DNA of 64,000 nucleotides. It comes from Spirosoma sp. SC4-14 (lineage in GTDB: Bacteria > Bacteroidota > Bacteroidia > Cytophagales > Spirosomataceae). The notes beneath the pieces were generated by a model. That model saw nothing but the letters and a program-made list of their open reading frames with translations. It ran no database searches and was not told the DNA's origin. The stretch is from assembly GCF_037201965.1 (NCBI RefSeq), contig NZ_CP147518.1, forward strand, positions 1,115,001-1,179,000. The letters are read 5' to 3'. Of the stretch, positions 29,014 to 38,855 are shown piece after piece. Numbering within the stretch: the first letter of the stretch is position 1; each line of letters opens with the position of its first letter. The position numbers and the translations under genes are program-made.

Positions 29014-30699
29014 ATGAAAAAAATAGTATTCTCTATACTGGCACTGATCGGTCTGTCGGGTACTTACAGTTGTACCAAGCTAGACGAAAACGTGCTGGAC
29101 GAAGCATCGGTATCGGGCCTGTCGGATAAGCAGATCGCCGACGGAAACATTGCTCCTGTGTATGCCTTGCTGCCCAATATTTTTCTGCATACCAACTATT
29201 TTGCTATTCAGGAAATTTCGACCGACGAAGCTATTCTGCCGTATCGAGGGGGGACCGACTGGGGCGATAATGGTATTTATCTGGCCATGCACCAGCACAG
29301 TTATACCAGCACTGATCCTAATCTGCTGAATACCTGGAATTTTATTGTACAAAGCATTTCACGTTCGGTTTCGGCCATCAACACGCTTCCTACGCTGAAA
29401 GATGCCAATGCTCCGGTGTATCTGGCCGAAGCGCGGGGTATGCGGGCGTACTACAATATGCTAATGCTCGATCTGTTCGGAGTTGTATTTGTGAAGGATG
29501 ATCCACAGGCTAATTCAACCATTCTGCGCGGAGAAGAAGCCTATAACTACATACTGAGCGAATTGCTGGCGGTTGAACCTACGCTGCTGCCAACGGTTGG
29601 GCCTGGCCGATTGAGCAAAGGCGCTGCCTGGGGGCTGCTGGCCCGGCTGTATCTAAACGCGGCTGTGTATCGCGACCGCTATGCCAGCCAGTTTACGTTC
29701 CAGTCGGCCGATATGGACAAGGTGGTCGAATACTGCGATAAAATTATCAACTCGGGGCAGTATCAGTTATCGAAGGATTATTTCTCGATTTTCAATCAGG
29801 ACAATCACACTAATAAAGAGCTGGTTTTCGCTGTCGATCAGCGAGCTGAGCTCAACGGAAACAACCGTCTGGCCTATTTCTCGCTCTCGGGCGATCAGTT
29901 TCCGATTCCGGCCTATCCGGCGGCTAACGGTACCGATGGTCCGGCCATTACGCCCGATTATTACCAGACCTGGGTTAGCGCCTACAGCCCGCAGGACCCA
30001 TCGGTCGATCCGCGATTTTATCGGCAAAACCTGTCGATTTATTCGAATCCGGCCGATTCGTGCGTAGCCGAAGCCGATTTCAACATCAATCGGGGAATAC
30101 TGCGCGGCCAGCAATATGGATTGCTTCGGGTTAACGGTGCGTTTTTGAAGTGTCCCGACGGTAAATACAAGGTTGGTAAACTATACAACGTAACCCGAAA
30201 CAGGCCAACGGTTCCGGTGAACTTTACGGAGCAGGTAAACTTTACGGTAGCCGGGAGCGATTACAGCACTGGTTATCGGGTCGAGAAATATGAGTTCAGC
30301 AAGAAATCGACCAGCGGCCGTAACCTCGGCGATGCCGACATTTCCATTGTTCGTCTGGCCGATGTGTACCTGATGCGGGCCGAAGCCAAACTTCGAAAAA
30401 GCAATGATGCCGCCAGTGCGCTGGCCGATGTGAACACCGTTCGGGCGGCTCGTTCGCTCACCACGGCACCACCTGCACTGACAACCATGAACCTTGATCT
30501 GTTGTATCGGGAGCGTGGTTTTGAATTGTATTGGGAAATGCTACGCCGGACCGATATGATTCGTTTTGGTAAATACGAAAGCACCTGGACCGAAAAGACC
30601 GATAGCAATCCCCGTAAGCGGATTTTCCCCATTCCGCAAACGGCTATCGATGGCGCGTCGAACTTACCCGGTTATCTGGTTCAGAACGAAAGCTATTAA
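29014..30699 (+). CDS. SusD/RagB-family nutrient-binding lipoprotein
   Basis: 561 residues, on the long side for SusD. Lipobox LSGTYSCTKL with Cys20. It has AEARGMRAYYNMLMLDLFG (TPR-like helix region), SIVRLADVYLMRAEAKL, and the C-terminal LLYRERGFELYWEMLRRTDM, ending LVQNESY. It starts 6 bases after the susC stop codon, so the two are one transcript, closed by a perfect hairpin. Confidence 0.94.
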   Translation: MKKIVFSILALIGLSGTYSCTKLDENVLDEASVSGLSDKQIADGNIAPVYALLPNIFLHTNYFAIQEISTDEAILPYRGGTDWGDNGIYLAMHQHSYTSTDPNLLNTWNFIVQSISRSVSAINTLPTLKDANAPVYLAEARGMRAYYNMLMLDLFGVVFVKDDPQANSTILRGEEAYNYILSELLAVEPTLLPTVGPGRLSKGAAWGLLARLYLNAAVYRDRYASQFTFQSADMDKVVEYCDKIINSGQYQLSKDYFSIFNQDNHTNKELVFAVDQRAELNGNNRLAYFSLSGDQFPIPAYPAANGTDGPAITPDYYQTWVSAYSPQDPSVDPRFYRQNLSIYSNPADSCVAEADFNINRGILRGQQYGLLRVNGAFLKCPDGKYKVGKLYNVTRNRPTVPVNFTEQVNFTVAGSDYSTGYRVEKYEFSKKSTSGRNLGDADISIVRLADVYLMRAEAKLRKSNDAASALADVNTVRAARSLTTAPPALTTMNLDLLYRERGFELYWEMLRRTDMIRFGKYESTWTEKTDSNPRKRIFPIPQTAIDGASNLPGYLVQNESY

Positions 30700-30709
30700 T
30701 ACCAGATCA

Positions 30710-30752
30710 GCATTCGCTCTAAAAGGTTTCAAAAACCTTTTAGAGCGAATGC
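30710..30752. terminator. Bidirectional hairpin terminator between susD and the ThuA-domain gene
   Basis: Perfect 19-bp arms (30710-30728 and 30734-30752) with a 5-nt loop, between two convergent genes. The core CTAAAAGGTTT is shared with the hairpin after the first susD gene at 2747-2780. Confidence 0.85.
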
Positions 30753-30761
30753 AGTAGTTTA

Positions 30762-31742
30762 CTACTCGGTAAAACTCCGTTTGCTGGTAGCCGTTGGCGT
30801 TGGGAAATCGGCAGGAATCGGAATGTCGACTTTGCCGGTTGCGGCCCACTGAGCACCCCGTTGCAGGCAGGTAATGAACCCCACACATTCGACGGAATAA
30901 TCGACGTGGCCCATTGGCGTATGAAAAATCCGGCCTTTTCCGTAGTTGATCGTCATCAGCATCGGTTCGTTGCGGTCGGTACCTTTGTTTTCTTTCGACG
31001 AAAAAGCAGTTGCCAGCACGGTCATATTCTCGGCGGGGCCGCGCAACCGGTCATACATCTCGTCTTTGGTGTGCATCCAGGTGAGCGGCATACCTTTGGT
31101 AATAGGGTGATTCTCATCCCGAACCGTAATCAGGAACTCCTGTTGCGCACCGTGCGATCCGGCGTTTCCTGGTTGTGTATCTTTAATTAGTTTGCCCTCC
31201 TTGTCGTAATAGACATAAGGCCCATCTTTTTCGGTACGGTTGCCCCAGCCACCGAGGCCAATCATTCGGTTGTAGGCAGGCCAGAGCGGAAACGAGTTGT
31301 CGGCTGCATGAACTACGACCAGACCACCCCCTTTTTTCATGAAGTTTTCGAAATCGGCCTGGGTTTCGTCGGACCAGGGGGCGGCATTCCAGCCAAAATT
31401 GCAGATGACCAGATCATATTTTGAGAAATCGGGGTGAAAGCTGGAGTCGGCTTTTGATTTCGGTAGGGCTTTGGTACCCTCCGTACCCGGAATTTTATAT
31501 TTGTCAATCAGGTTGTCGCCGTTCCAGGTATAATAGGTTCGCTTCACATCGACCGAAAACTTACCGGTTTCTTCCAGATAACGCTTCATCATAAACGTAA
31601 TCTTAGGCCACTGATCGTGGTTGTTCTGGCCATCGACGATGAGCGTTCGAATGAGTTTGCTTTTCCCTTTTGGCGACGATTGGGCGAATAAACCAGAACT
31701 GCTAATAGCTATCAGGAGTAGAAAGGTGTATAGTAATTTCAT
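30762..31742 (-). CDS. Secreted ThuA-domain protein
   Basis: 326 residues with a signal peptide (MKLLYTFLLLIAISSSGLFA). The rest is a ThuA/class I glutamine-amidotransferase-like fold: LIRTLIVDGQNNHDQWPK at the start, DLVICNFGWNAAPW, FMKKGGGLVVVHAADNSFP, a GNAGSHGAQQEFLITVRDENHP segment (in parts), GKGRIFHTPMGHVDYS. ThuA-fold proteins in Bacteroidota often sit with carbohydrate-utilisation genes, but their reaction is mostly unproven. It converges on the SusC/SusD operon. Confidence 0.85.
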   Translation of the reverse strand: MKLLYTFLLLIAISSSGLFAQSSPKGKSKLIRTLIVDGQNNHDQWPKITFMMKRYLEETGKFSVDVKRTYYTWNGDNLIDKYKIPGTEGTKALPKSKADSSFHPDFSKYDLVICNFGWNAAPWSDETQADFENFMKKGGGLVVVHAADNSFPLWPAYNRMIGLGGWGNRTEKDGPYVYYDKEGKLIKDTQPGNAGSHGAQQEFLITVRDENHPITKGMPLTWMHTKDEMYDRLRGPAENMTVLATAFSSKENKGTDRNEPMLMTINYGKGRIFHTPMGHVDYSVECVGFITCLQRGAQWAATGKVDIPIPADFPTPTATSKRSFTE

Positions 31743-31993
31743 CGGAGTAAGGTTTTCTGCGCTGGTTTTATGAAGTAGCTGCGAATTTCGGCACAGACAC
31801 CATAGCTTTCAAAACCAGTAAGTGAATGAATCTACTATAAAAATGTCATTTGGGAGTTCCAGGCTATTATCTAGTGTAGGGGAGACAAGGGTTATGATAG
31901 ATTTTTTTATTTCTATAATAGATAGGATAGGTTATAGGCCAGCTTTATAGTAACATTAGCTTTAGTGATTATCCACATAGTAATCCACCGTTT

Positions 31994-34900
31994 ATGCCTT
32001 CCAATTTTACGTTTCTAGAGTCGGAGTTTCCTATTCTTTTTAACATTGGCAGTACGGCCGAACAATATTACCATCCAGATCCTGTCTATTGCCTAACCCG
32101 GTTGCGTACTTTTGGCGAAAAATTAACCGAATTTCTGTTTAAGGAACATGCACTAGAATTCCCCTATGACAATTCTTTTCATAATCGGCTTGTTACCCTG
32201 GTTGACGAAAAGCTACTGCCTTTTGCTATTAAAGACCTTTTATTTCTAATCAAGAAAAAAGGAAATCCGGCTGTGCATGAAAATTTGGGCTCAGCCGCCG
32301 ACGCCAACCAGGTACTACAGGCGGCTTTTACGGTTGCCAAATGGTTTTATGAAACTTATTCGCAGGAAAACCGGAATATTTACATGCTGGTGTTTCGGGA
32401 GCCGGAGTTTGTTGATGATAAGGCCGAACGTAAAAAGCTGGAAGAAGACTATAAAGCTCTGGAGAAAAGGTTGTCTGAACTACTGTCTGAACGACAAACG
32501 AACGGGCTGTCCGATCAGCAGCAGCAGGCGATTCAACAGCGTTCCGAACAGGCTGCCCGTCGGATTGAAATGACCGAGGCTCAGACCCGCGAGTTGATTG
32601 ATGAGATGCTTCGTAAAGCCGGATGGGAAGTCGATACGCCTACCCTCAATTTTAAACTCCATAAATCCCTGCCCCAGAAAGGAAAAAACCGGGCGATTGC
32701 TGAATGGCCAGCCGGGTCTCTATGGGCGGATTACGCGCTGTTTGTGGGTACGGAGCTATATGGCCTGATCGAAGCCAAGCGATACGCCCAGGACATCTCT
32801 ACCGATCTACGGCAAACCAAACTGTATGCTCAACATGTGCAGGCAACCAACGGGGCTACCCTGTTAGGCGAGTGGGATACTTACCGGGTGCCGTTCCTGT
32901 TTTCCACCAATGGCAGACCCTATCTGGAACAGATCAAAACCAAAAGTGGTATCTGGTTTCTGGATGTTCGGAAAACGACCAATTCGGCACGTCCTTTACA
33001 AGGCTGGTATTCACCGGAGGGATTGGTGAAGCTTCGGGAGAAAGACATTCTGGAAGCCAATCAGAAACTGGCTGCTTCACCGCTCGATTTTCTGGAAAGT
33101 AAAAGCGGGCTTAATCTCAGAAACTACCAGATTAAGGCGATCCAGGCCGTCGAAAATCAGATCATTCGGAATCCCGATTCCCGACGAGCGTTACTGGCAA
33201 TGGCGACTGGTACCGGCAAAACCCGAACGATCATCGGACTATGCTATCACCTGATCCAGACCAATCGGTTTAACCGTATCCTGTTTCTGGTTGATCGGAC
33301 GCTACTGGGTACCCAGGCCATCAATGCCTTTAAAGACAACAAGATCGTTGACCTTAACACCTTTGCCGACATCTACGGCGTAAAGGAGCTAAAACATATA
33401 CTTCCAGCGGCCGACACCCGTCTTCAGTTTGCGACGGTACAGTCGATGGTTAAACGGTTGTTCGAGAACGATACCGACGATGCCATTCCCGCTGTCGATC
33501 AGTACGACTGCATCATCATTGACGAGGCCCACCGGGGTTACCTGCTCGACCGGGAAATTGACGAGGAAGGGCTCAATTTCAAAAATCAGCAGGACTATGT
33601 CAGCAAATACCGGCAGGTGCTGGATTATTTCGATGCCTATGCCATTGGGCTAACGGCTACCCCTGCCCTGCATACAACCGAGATTTTCGGCAAACCCATT
33701 TATACCTACTCCTACCGGGAAGCTGTGATCGATGGGTATCTGATCGACCATGACCCGCCTTTTCTGATCAAAACGAAGCTGAGCCAGGAGGGTATCAAGT
33801 GGGATAAAGGTGAAAAGCCCTCCGTCTACGATCCTGAAACGAATGAGGTGATCGAACTGGCCGAACTGGAAGATGAGCTGCATTTCGACATCGTGGGCTT
33901 CAACAAACAGGTGATTACCGAAAACTTCAACCGAACTGTGGTGAAGCAACTGGTTCAGCAACTGGACCCGGATGGCGACGAAAAAACGCTGATTTTTGCC
34001 GCTACCGACGATCATGCCGATATAGTCGTTCGTCTGCTGAAAGAGGAATTCCGGGAAATTGGCGTTAGCGTGTCCGACGATGCGATCCAGAAGATTACGG
34101 GCAAATCCTATAATCCACAGGAACAACTGAACCGCTATAAAAACGAGAAATTCCCGACCATTGCCGTTACGGTCGATCTGCTCACCACGGGTATTGATGT
34201 ACCGGCCATTTGTAACATCGTGTTTCTGCGCCGGGTAAAATCCCGGATTCTGTATGAGCAAATGCTGGGTCGGGCCACCCGTCGATGCGATGAAATAAAG
34301 AAGGAAACTTTCCGCATTTATGACGCGGTCAGGCTCTACGAAGCCCTGGAAAACTACACTCAAATGAAACCGGTGGTGGTAAATCCGGCCACTACATTTG
34401 ATCAACTTGCTACCGAACTGCCGCAAATCGATTCCGACGAGCGGGCTAAGATGCAGTTGGAACAGATCATTGCCAAAATCCAGCGGAAGAAGCATAATAT
34501 GACCGACCCACAAGTGCAGCAATTCACCTACACAGCAGGTGGCAAAAGCCCCGATGCGCTTATCCAGGCTTTTCGGGAGCAGCCGCTGACCGAGAGCCGT
34601 AGCCAGGTGGCCCGATTTACCGCCCTCTGGCGATACCTCGATAGCCTGACCTTTACCGGAAATCCGATTTATTTTTCCAATCATGAAGATGAGTTTGTGG
34701 CGATGGAAACCGGGTACGGGATTGCCAGTAAGCCAGCCGATTACCTCGATAGCTTTGCCCAGTTTCTACGCGACAATCAGAATACCATCACTGCGCTGAA
34801 CATTGTTTGTACCCGACCGACTGAACTGACCCGAAGCGCCCTAAAGGAATTATTGATAGCTTTGGCGCAGAAAGGCTATGACCCGAAAGCCCTGAAGACG

Positions 34901-35236
34901 GCCTGGAAAGAAGCCCGGAATGAAGACATTGGTGCCGATATTATCTCGATGATTCGGACGCTGGCTGTTGGGAGCGCGTTGGAGTCGCACGAAGAACGGA
35001 TCAAAAAAGCGGTTGGGAAGGTACGGTCCATGCAGAACTGGAATCGGATACAACTCAAGTGGATTGATCGATTCGAAAAACAACTGCTGGCCGAAACGGT
35101 GCTCCAGGTCGAAAACCTCGATGAAGAGCCGTTTAAGGATGAGGGCGGTTTTTCGGTGATCAACAAGGTCTTCAACAACCAGCTTGGTCAGGTTATTCAA
35201 ACCATCAATCAAAACTTATACCCACAAACTGCGTAA
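31994..35236 (+). CDS. hsdR: Type I restriction enzyme, restriction/translocase subunit
   Basis: 1080 residues. Residues about 1-125 are a DUF4145-like helical N-terminus. A PD-(D/E)xK nuclease domain follows, with Asp246 in LWADYALF and Glu260-Ala-Lys262 in LIEAKRYA. The SF2 motor has Walker A (ATGTGKT, ending Lys409-Thr410), the DEAH box at 510-513 and motif VI-type sequence EQMLGRATRRCDEIKKE. The C-terminus (about 900-1080) resembles the EcoEI-type HsdR C-terminal domain. With HsdM and HsdS it would cut unmodified invading DNA after ATP-driven translocation. First gene of hsdR-hsdM-hsdS, 3 bases before hsdM. Confidence 0.95.
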   Translation: MPSNFTFLESEFPILFNIGSTAEQYYHPDPVYCLTRLRTFGEKLTEFLFKEHALEFPYDNSFHNRLVTLVDEKLLPFAIKDLLFLIKKKGNPAVHENLGSAADANQVLQAAFTVAKWFYETYSQENRNIYMLVFREPEFVDDKAERKKLEEDYKALEKRLSELLSERQTNGLSDQQQQAIQQRSEQAARRIEMTEAQTRELIDEMLRKAGWEVDTPTLNFKLHKSLPQKGKNRAIAEWPAGSLWADYALFVGTELYGLIEAKRYAQDISTDLRQTKLYAQHVQATNGATLLGEWDTYRVPFLFSTNGRPYLEQIKTKSGIWFLDVRKTTNSARPLQGWYSPEGLVKLREKDILEANQKLAASPLDFLESKSGLNLRNYQIKAIQAVENQIIRNPDSRRALLAMATGTGKTRTIIGLCYHLIQTNRFNRILFLVDRTLLGTQAINAFKDNKIVDLNTFADIYGVKELKHILPAADTRLQFATVQSMVKRLFENDTDDAIPAVDQYDCIIIDEAHRGYLLDREIDEEGLNFKNQQDYVSKYRQVLDYFDAYAIGLTATPALHTTEIFGKPIYTYSYREAVIDGYLIDHDPPFLIKTKLSQEGIKWDKGEKPSVYDPETNEVIELAELEDELHFDIVGFNKQVITENFNRTVVKQLVQQLDPDGDEKTLIFAATDDHADIVVRLLKEEFREIGVSVSDDAIQKITGKSYNPQEQLNRYKNEKFPTIAVTVDLLTTGIDVPAICNIVFLRRVKSRILYEQMLGRATRRCDEIKKETFRIYDAVRLYEALENYTQMKPVVVNPATTFDQLATELPQIDSDERAKMQLEQIIAKIQRKKHNMTDPQVQQFTYTAGGKSPDALIQAFREQPLTESRSQVARFTALWRYLDSLTFTGNPIYFSNHEDEFVAMETGYGIASKPADYLDSFAQFLRDNQNTITALNIVCTRPTELTRSALKELLIALAQKGYDPKALKTAWKEARNEDIGADIISMIRTLAVGSALESHEERIKKAVGKVRSMQNWNRIQLKWIDRFEKQLLAETVLQVENLDEEPFKDEGGFSVINKVFNNQLGQVIQTINQNLYPQTA

Positions 35237-35239
35237 CAA

Positions 35240-36700
35240 ATGAGTGCCGAAGATATTGCTGGTAAACTCTGGGGGCTGTGTAACGTGCTGCGCGACGATG
35301 GCGTTACCTATCACCAGTACCTTAACGAGCTTACCTACATTCTGTTTCTACGCCTGTCGGAGCTGAAAGCCTTTGAGAGTGATATTCCCGAAGAGTACCG
35401 CTGGTCGAAACTGACCCGCATTGCCGACAACAAAGAGCTGTTCGATACCTACCGCGAACTGCTGGCGACCATCTCGACCAAGTCGCCCAACGAAGCGGTG
35501 AAGGAAATCTACACCAATGCCTCTACCACACTGCGCAAACCCGTCAATCTCAAAACGCTCGTGACCAGCATCGATAACCTGAACTGGTTCGATGAACACG
35601 AACACGACAAGCTGGCAACGATTTACGAAGAGCTACTGGAGAAAAATGCCGGGGAAAAAAAATCCGGTGCCGGACAGTACTTTACCCCGCGCCCACTGAT
35701 CAACGTAATGGTAGAACTGGTAGCCCCGCGCCTGGGTGAACGCTGGAACGACCCAGCGGCTGGTACGTTTGGGTTTATGATTGCCGCCGACCAGTACCTG
35801 CGCCTGAAACACGACGGTTATTACGATCTCAATGCCGCTGACCGGCATTTTCAGAAGTACGACGCCTTCAGTGGCTGCGAGTTGGTGCAGGATGTCCACC
35901 GGCTGGCGTTGATGAACGCCAAACTACACGAAATGGAAAGCACCATTTACCTGGGCGATACGCTTTCCGAACTGGGTAAAGGTTTTCGGAATTTCGATGG
36001 GGTGCTAGCCAACCCGCCGTTTGGTACCAAGCAGGGTGGCGAACGCCCCTCGCGCGACGACCTGACGTTTTTGAGCAGCAACAAACAGCTCAACTTCCTG
36101 CAACACATCTACCGCTCGCTGCACAAACGCGGGGGAGCGCGTGCCGCCGTAGTACTGCCCGACAATGTGCTGTTTGAAGATGGTGATGGCCGCAAAATCC
36201 GGCGCGACCTGATGGATAAGTGCAACCTGCACACCATTCTGCGGCTGCCGACGGGCATTTTCTACGCGGCTGGCGTAAAAACCAACGTACTGTTTTTTGA
36301 GCGCGGCAGTACCGAAACGGGCAACACCCAGCAGGTGTGGTTCTACGACATGCGGACCAACATGCCCAGCTACGGCAAACGTACGCCTTTTACGCGCGCG
36401 GCCTTTGCCGATTTTGTGCGGGCCTACACGGGTGGCATCGACCTGGCCGACCTGAGCGAGCAGTACGACGGCACGGTTGACACGGCTAAGCGAGCCGCCA
36501 TCACCGACCCGCGTTTTAGCTGCCTCACCCGCGAGCAGATTGCCCAAAAGAATGACTCACTAGACCTGGGCCTGATTGCCGACGACAGCCACACCAACGG
36601 CACGCACGACGACGACCCGCTCGACATAGCCCGCGAAGCTGCCAACGAGCTAAAAGCCATGCACCTCGAATTAGAAAAAATTATTGAACTGCTGGGATAA
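35240..36700 (+). CDS. hsdM: Type I DNA methyltransferase subunit
   Basis: 486 residues. Helical N-terminal HsdM domain (about 1-140, EDIAGKLWGLCNVLRDDGV), then the N6-adenine methyltransferase core: GAGQYFTPRPLI, SAM-binding motif DPAAGTFGF starting at Asp171 and catalytic NPPF at 258-261. It methylates the target adenines that HsdS recognises and so protects host DNA. The stop codon overlaps the hsdS start (TAATG at 36698-36702), which suggests translational coupling. Confidence 0.96.
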   Translation: MSAEDIAGKLWGLCNVLRDDGVTYHQYLNELTYILFLRLSELKAFESDIPEEYRWSKLTRIADNKELFDTYRELLATISTKSPNEAVKEIYTNASTTLRKPVNLKTLVTSIDNLNWFDEHEHDKLATIYEELLEKNAGEKKSGAGQYFTPRPLINVMVELVAPRLGERWNDPAAGTFGFMIAADQYLRLKHDGYYDLNAADRHFQKYDAFSGCELVQDVHRLALMNAKLHEMESTIYLGDTLSELGKGFRNFDGVLANPPFGTKQGGERPSRDDLTFLSSNKQLNFLQHIYRSLHKRGGARAAVVLPDNVLFEDGDGRKIRRDLMDKCNLHTILRLPTGIFYAAGVKTNVLFFERGSTETGNTQQVWFYDMRTNMPSYGKRTPFTRAAFADFVRAYTGGIDLADLSEQYDGTVDTAKRAAITDPRFSCLTREQIAQKNDSLDLGLIADDSHTNGTHDDDPLDIAREAANELKAMHLELEKIIELLG

Positions 36701-38046
36701 TGGAAAACGAATTGCCGGAAGGGTGGATTGAAACGTCCCTGACTGAAGTTTTTGATGTTCGAGATGGAACTCACGATTCCCCCAAGTATACTGAATCAGG
36801 ATACCAATTGGTGACTTCCAAAAATATAAAGAATGGTCAAATTGATGTAAATGATATAAACTATATATCTGAAAAAGACTTTTTAGAAATTAATAAAAGG
36901 AGTAAAGTCGATAAAGGAGATTTATTATTCTCTATGATTGGTACAATTGGGAATTCAGCAATTGTAGCCGCAGAGCCAGTATTTGCTATAAAAAACGTAG
37001 CTCTATTTAAACCTAAAAGTCAGGTATTAGCTAACTTTTTAGCCTACTATTTAAATAGCCCTTTGGTTAAAGATAAAATGCTAAAAGAGGCTAAAGGAAC
37101 CACTCAAAAATTCGTTGGTTTAGGATACCTTAGAGAATTCCCCTTCCCCCTCCCTCCCCTTGCCGAGCAAACCCGCATTGTGGCCAAATTAGATGCGGCC
37201 TTTGCGCATTTGGGAACACTGAAAACGAGCTTAGCCCGCATTCCTGAACTGCTCAAGAAATTCCGCCAAACCGTTCTTACCCAAGCCGTAACGGGGAAGT
37301 TGACGGAGGCAGATATTAAGAGATGGGAAGAAACTACGTTAGCGGATATAATTGAAAGTAAGCCTAAAAATGGCTATTCGGCAAATCCTGTTAGTTACGA
37401 AACTCCGTTTAAAGTATTAACATTAAGTTCTACAACTTTAGGAAAATTTTCCCCAAATCACTATAAATATTTTGATGAACCTATAAGCAAAGATTCTCAT
37501 TTTTGGCTGCAACCTAACGACATACTAATCCAACGCGGAAACACAATCGATTATGTAGGTGTATCAGCAATATACGACAATTTACCCAATGAATTTATAT
37601 ATCCTGACTTAATGATAAAAGTAAGGGCTAATCAAAGCATAATACTTACCCAGTATTTATATTTTGTTCTTTCCTGTAGTAAATCAAGAAATTATTTAAG
37701 AGAAAGAGCAACTGGAACAACAGGTAATATGCCAAAGATTAATCAGCCTACTTTAATTAGCTTACCTATTCAATTACCACCCCTCGAAGAACAACAAGAA
37801 ATTGTCCGGTGTGTTGAAGCCTTATTTGCCAAAGCGGATGCGCTCGAAGCGCAGTATGTTTCGCTGAAAGAGAAAATCGACAAGCTACCGCAGGCGCTGC
37901 TGGCCAAAGCCTTCCGGGGTGAGCTGGTCCCGCAAGACCCTACCGATGAACCCGCTTCGGTACTATTGGAAAAGATCAAAGCCGCAGCCAACACCGCCGG
38001 GAAGAAAAAGACCAGACAAACGTCGCTGGCGTTTATGGAGGAGTAA
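36700..38046 (+). CDS. hsdS: Type I specificity subunit
   Basis: 448 residues, normal for a two-TRD HsdS. TRD1 about 1-145, then a conserved coiled-coil spacer (PLPPLAEQTRIVAKLDAAFA, ending near residue 205), TRD2 about 210-355, and a second spacer repeat (PPLEEQQEIVRCVEALFAKAD). It sets the bipartite DNA target of the complex. The two TRDs are strikingly AT-rich, while both spacer segments and the flanking genes are GC-rich, as expected from exchange of recognition domains. Confidence 0.95.
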   Translation: MENELPEGWIETSLTEVFDVRDGTHDSPKYTESGYQLVTSKNIKNGQIDVNDINYISEKDFLEINKRSKVDKGDLLFSMIGTIGNSAIVAAEPVFAIKNVALFKPKSQVLANFLAYYLNSPLVKDKMLKEAKGTTQKFVGLGYLREFPFPLPPLAEQTRIVAKLDAAFAHLGTLKTSLARIPELLKKFRQTVLTQAVTGKLTEADIKRWEETTLADIIESKPKNGYSANPVSYETPFKVLTLSSTTLGKFSPNHYKYFDEPISKDSHFWLQPNDILIQRGNTIDYVGVSAIYDNLPNEFIYPDLMIKVRANQSIILTQYLYFVLSCSKSRNYLRERATGTTGNMPKINQPTLISLPIQLPPLEEQQEIVRCVEALFAKADALEAQYVSLKEKIDKLPQALLAKAFRGELVPQDPTDEPASVLLEKIKAAANTAGKKKTRQTSLAFMEE

Positions 38047-38089
38047 GCCCAGACGTTTGGGTTCTTATTATGGTTCGAAGCGTTTTTAT

Positions 38090-38683
38090 ATGTTTGATAG
38101 CCCTTTACCCTTTCGCTTTGTCCAACGAAACAGAAACAAACTCGGCGATTGGAGGAAACAAAGCGACCCGGAAAAGTATTATCAATACGAATACATCTAC
38201 AAGTTCTTTGTTCGCAATTCGAACTGTAGACGAAAAATAATTGTCCAGGTAAAGCAGTACTCCGACACGCTTTTTAAGGTAGATTTTTACGCAACTACCT
38301 CAAACAAAGAGCGTAAGATCAGGAACGAAACGATTAGTGTCTACCGTTATTTAACTAAAGTCGGTAAGGCAAATCGGGTAGCTGGTACAATTCTTGCCAT
38401 TATTGTTGATATGAGTAAGCAGTTTCCTGATATGACTTTTGGCTTTCAGGCAGCAACCATGTTTAACGAGAATAGCGACGATGACAACCGGAGATACAAG
38501 GCCTATCTGGCTATGATGCAACTGGTTACGGGTGCTCAAAATAGCCGATGGCAGGCATTTGGATATTCTCAAAACAGCTATATTTTTGTACTACAAAAAC
38601 GATTCTTAGAACAGAAGGATAAACTAATAGCAGACTATGGGCGAATCTTTGGTAAAGTCTTTGAAGCCTCAGAAGCACCATAA
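38090..38683 (+). CDS. Unknown protein behind the type I RM operon
   Basis: 197 residues from MFDSPLPFRFVQRNRNK; the open frame reaches upstream into the hsdS 3' end in a different frame, but that part is not used by hsdS and has poor composition. No signal peptide and no membrane helix. Alternating strands (RRKIIVQVKQYSDTLFKVDF), a helix (VAGTILAIIVDMSKQFPDM) and a RYKAYLAMMQLV segment weakly recall DUF6934-type proteins. It starts 43 bases after hsdS and lies between two defence systems, so a defence-linked or RM-accessory role is possible but unproven. Confidence 0.65.
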   Translation: MFDSPLPFRFVQRNRNKLGDWRKQSDPEKYYQYEYIYKFFVRNSNCRRKIIVQVKQYSDTLFKVDFYATTSNKERKIRNETISVYRYLTKVGKANRVAGTILAIIVDMSKQFPDMTFGFQAATMFNENSDDDNRRYKAYLAMMQLVTGAQNSRWQAFGYSQNSYIFVLQKRFLEQKDKLIADYGRIFGKVFEASEAP

Positions 38684-38816
38684 CAACACGGTTCGAACTG
38701 AGGAGCCCACCGTTAAGCAGGTGGATGTGCAAACCTTTCTAAGCGGGGTGAAAGAAATCAAGCCCGTTCAGATAAGTAATTACGTGTGCGTATTTTAACG
38801 AAACAGCTATAATTGA

Positions 38817-38844
38817 AGCCCTGGCAGCTTGCCAGGGCTTTTTT
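38817..38844. terminator. Terminator between the RM and Thoeris loci
   Basis: Perfect 10-bp arms AGCCCTGGCA (38817-38826) and complement (38830-38839) with a 3-nt loop, followed by a T run on the plus strand. It separates the plus-strand RM operon from the minus-strand Thoeris operon. Confidence 0.85.
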
Positions 38845-38855
38845 ATTTACCCGAC

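Noticed and set aside
33650..34684. 344-residue open frame on the minus strand inside hsdR
   Set aside because: It is antisense to the motor domain of HsdR, has no recognisable motif and follows from codon bias of the real gene.
37919..38089. Longer start for the gene at 38090
   Set aside because: It would overlap the hsdS 3' end by 128 bases in another frame with an unusual Arg/Lys/Pro-rich sequence; the ATG at 38090 gives a normal protein.
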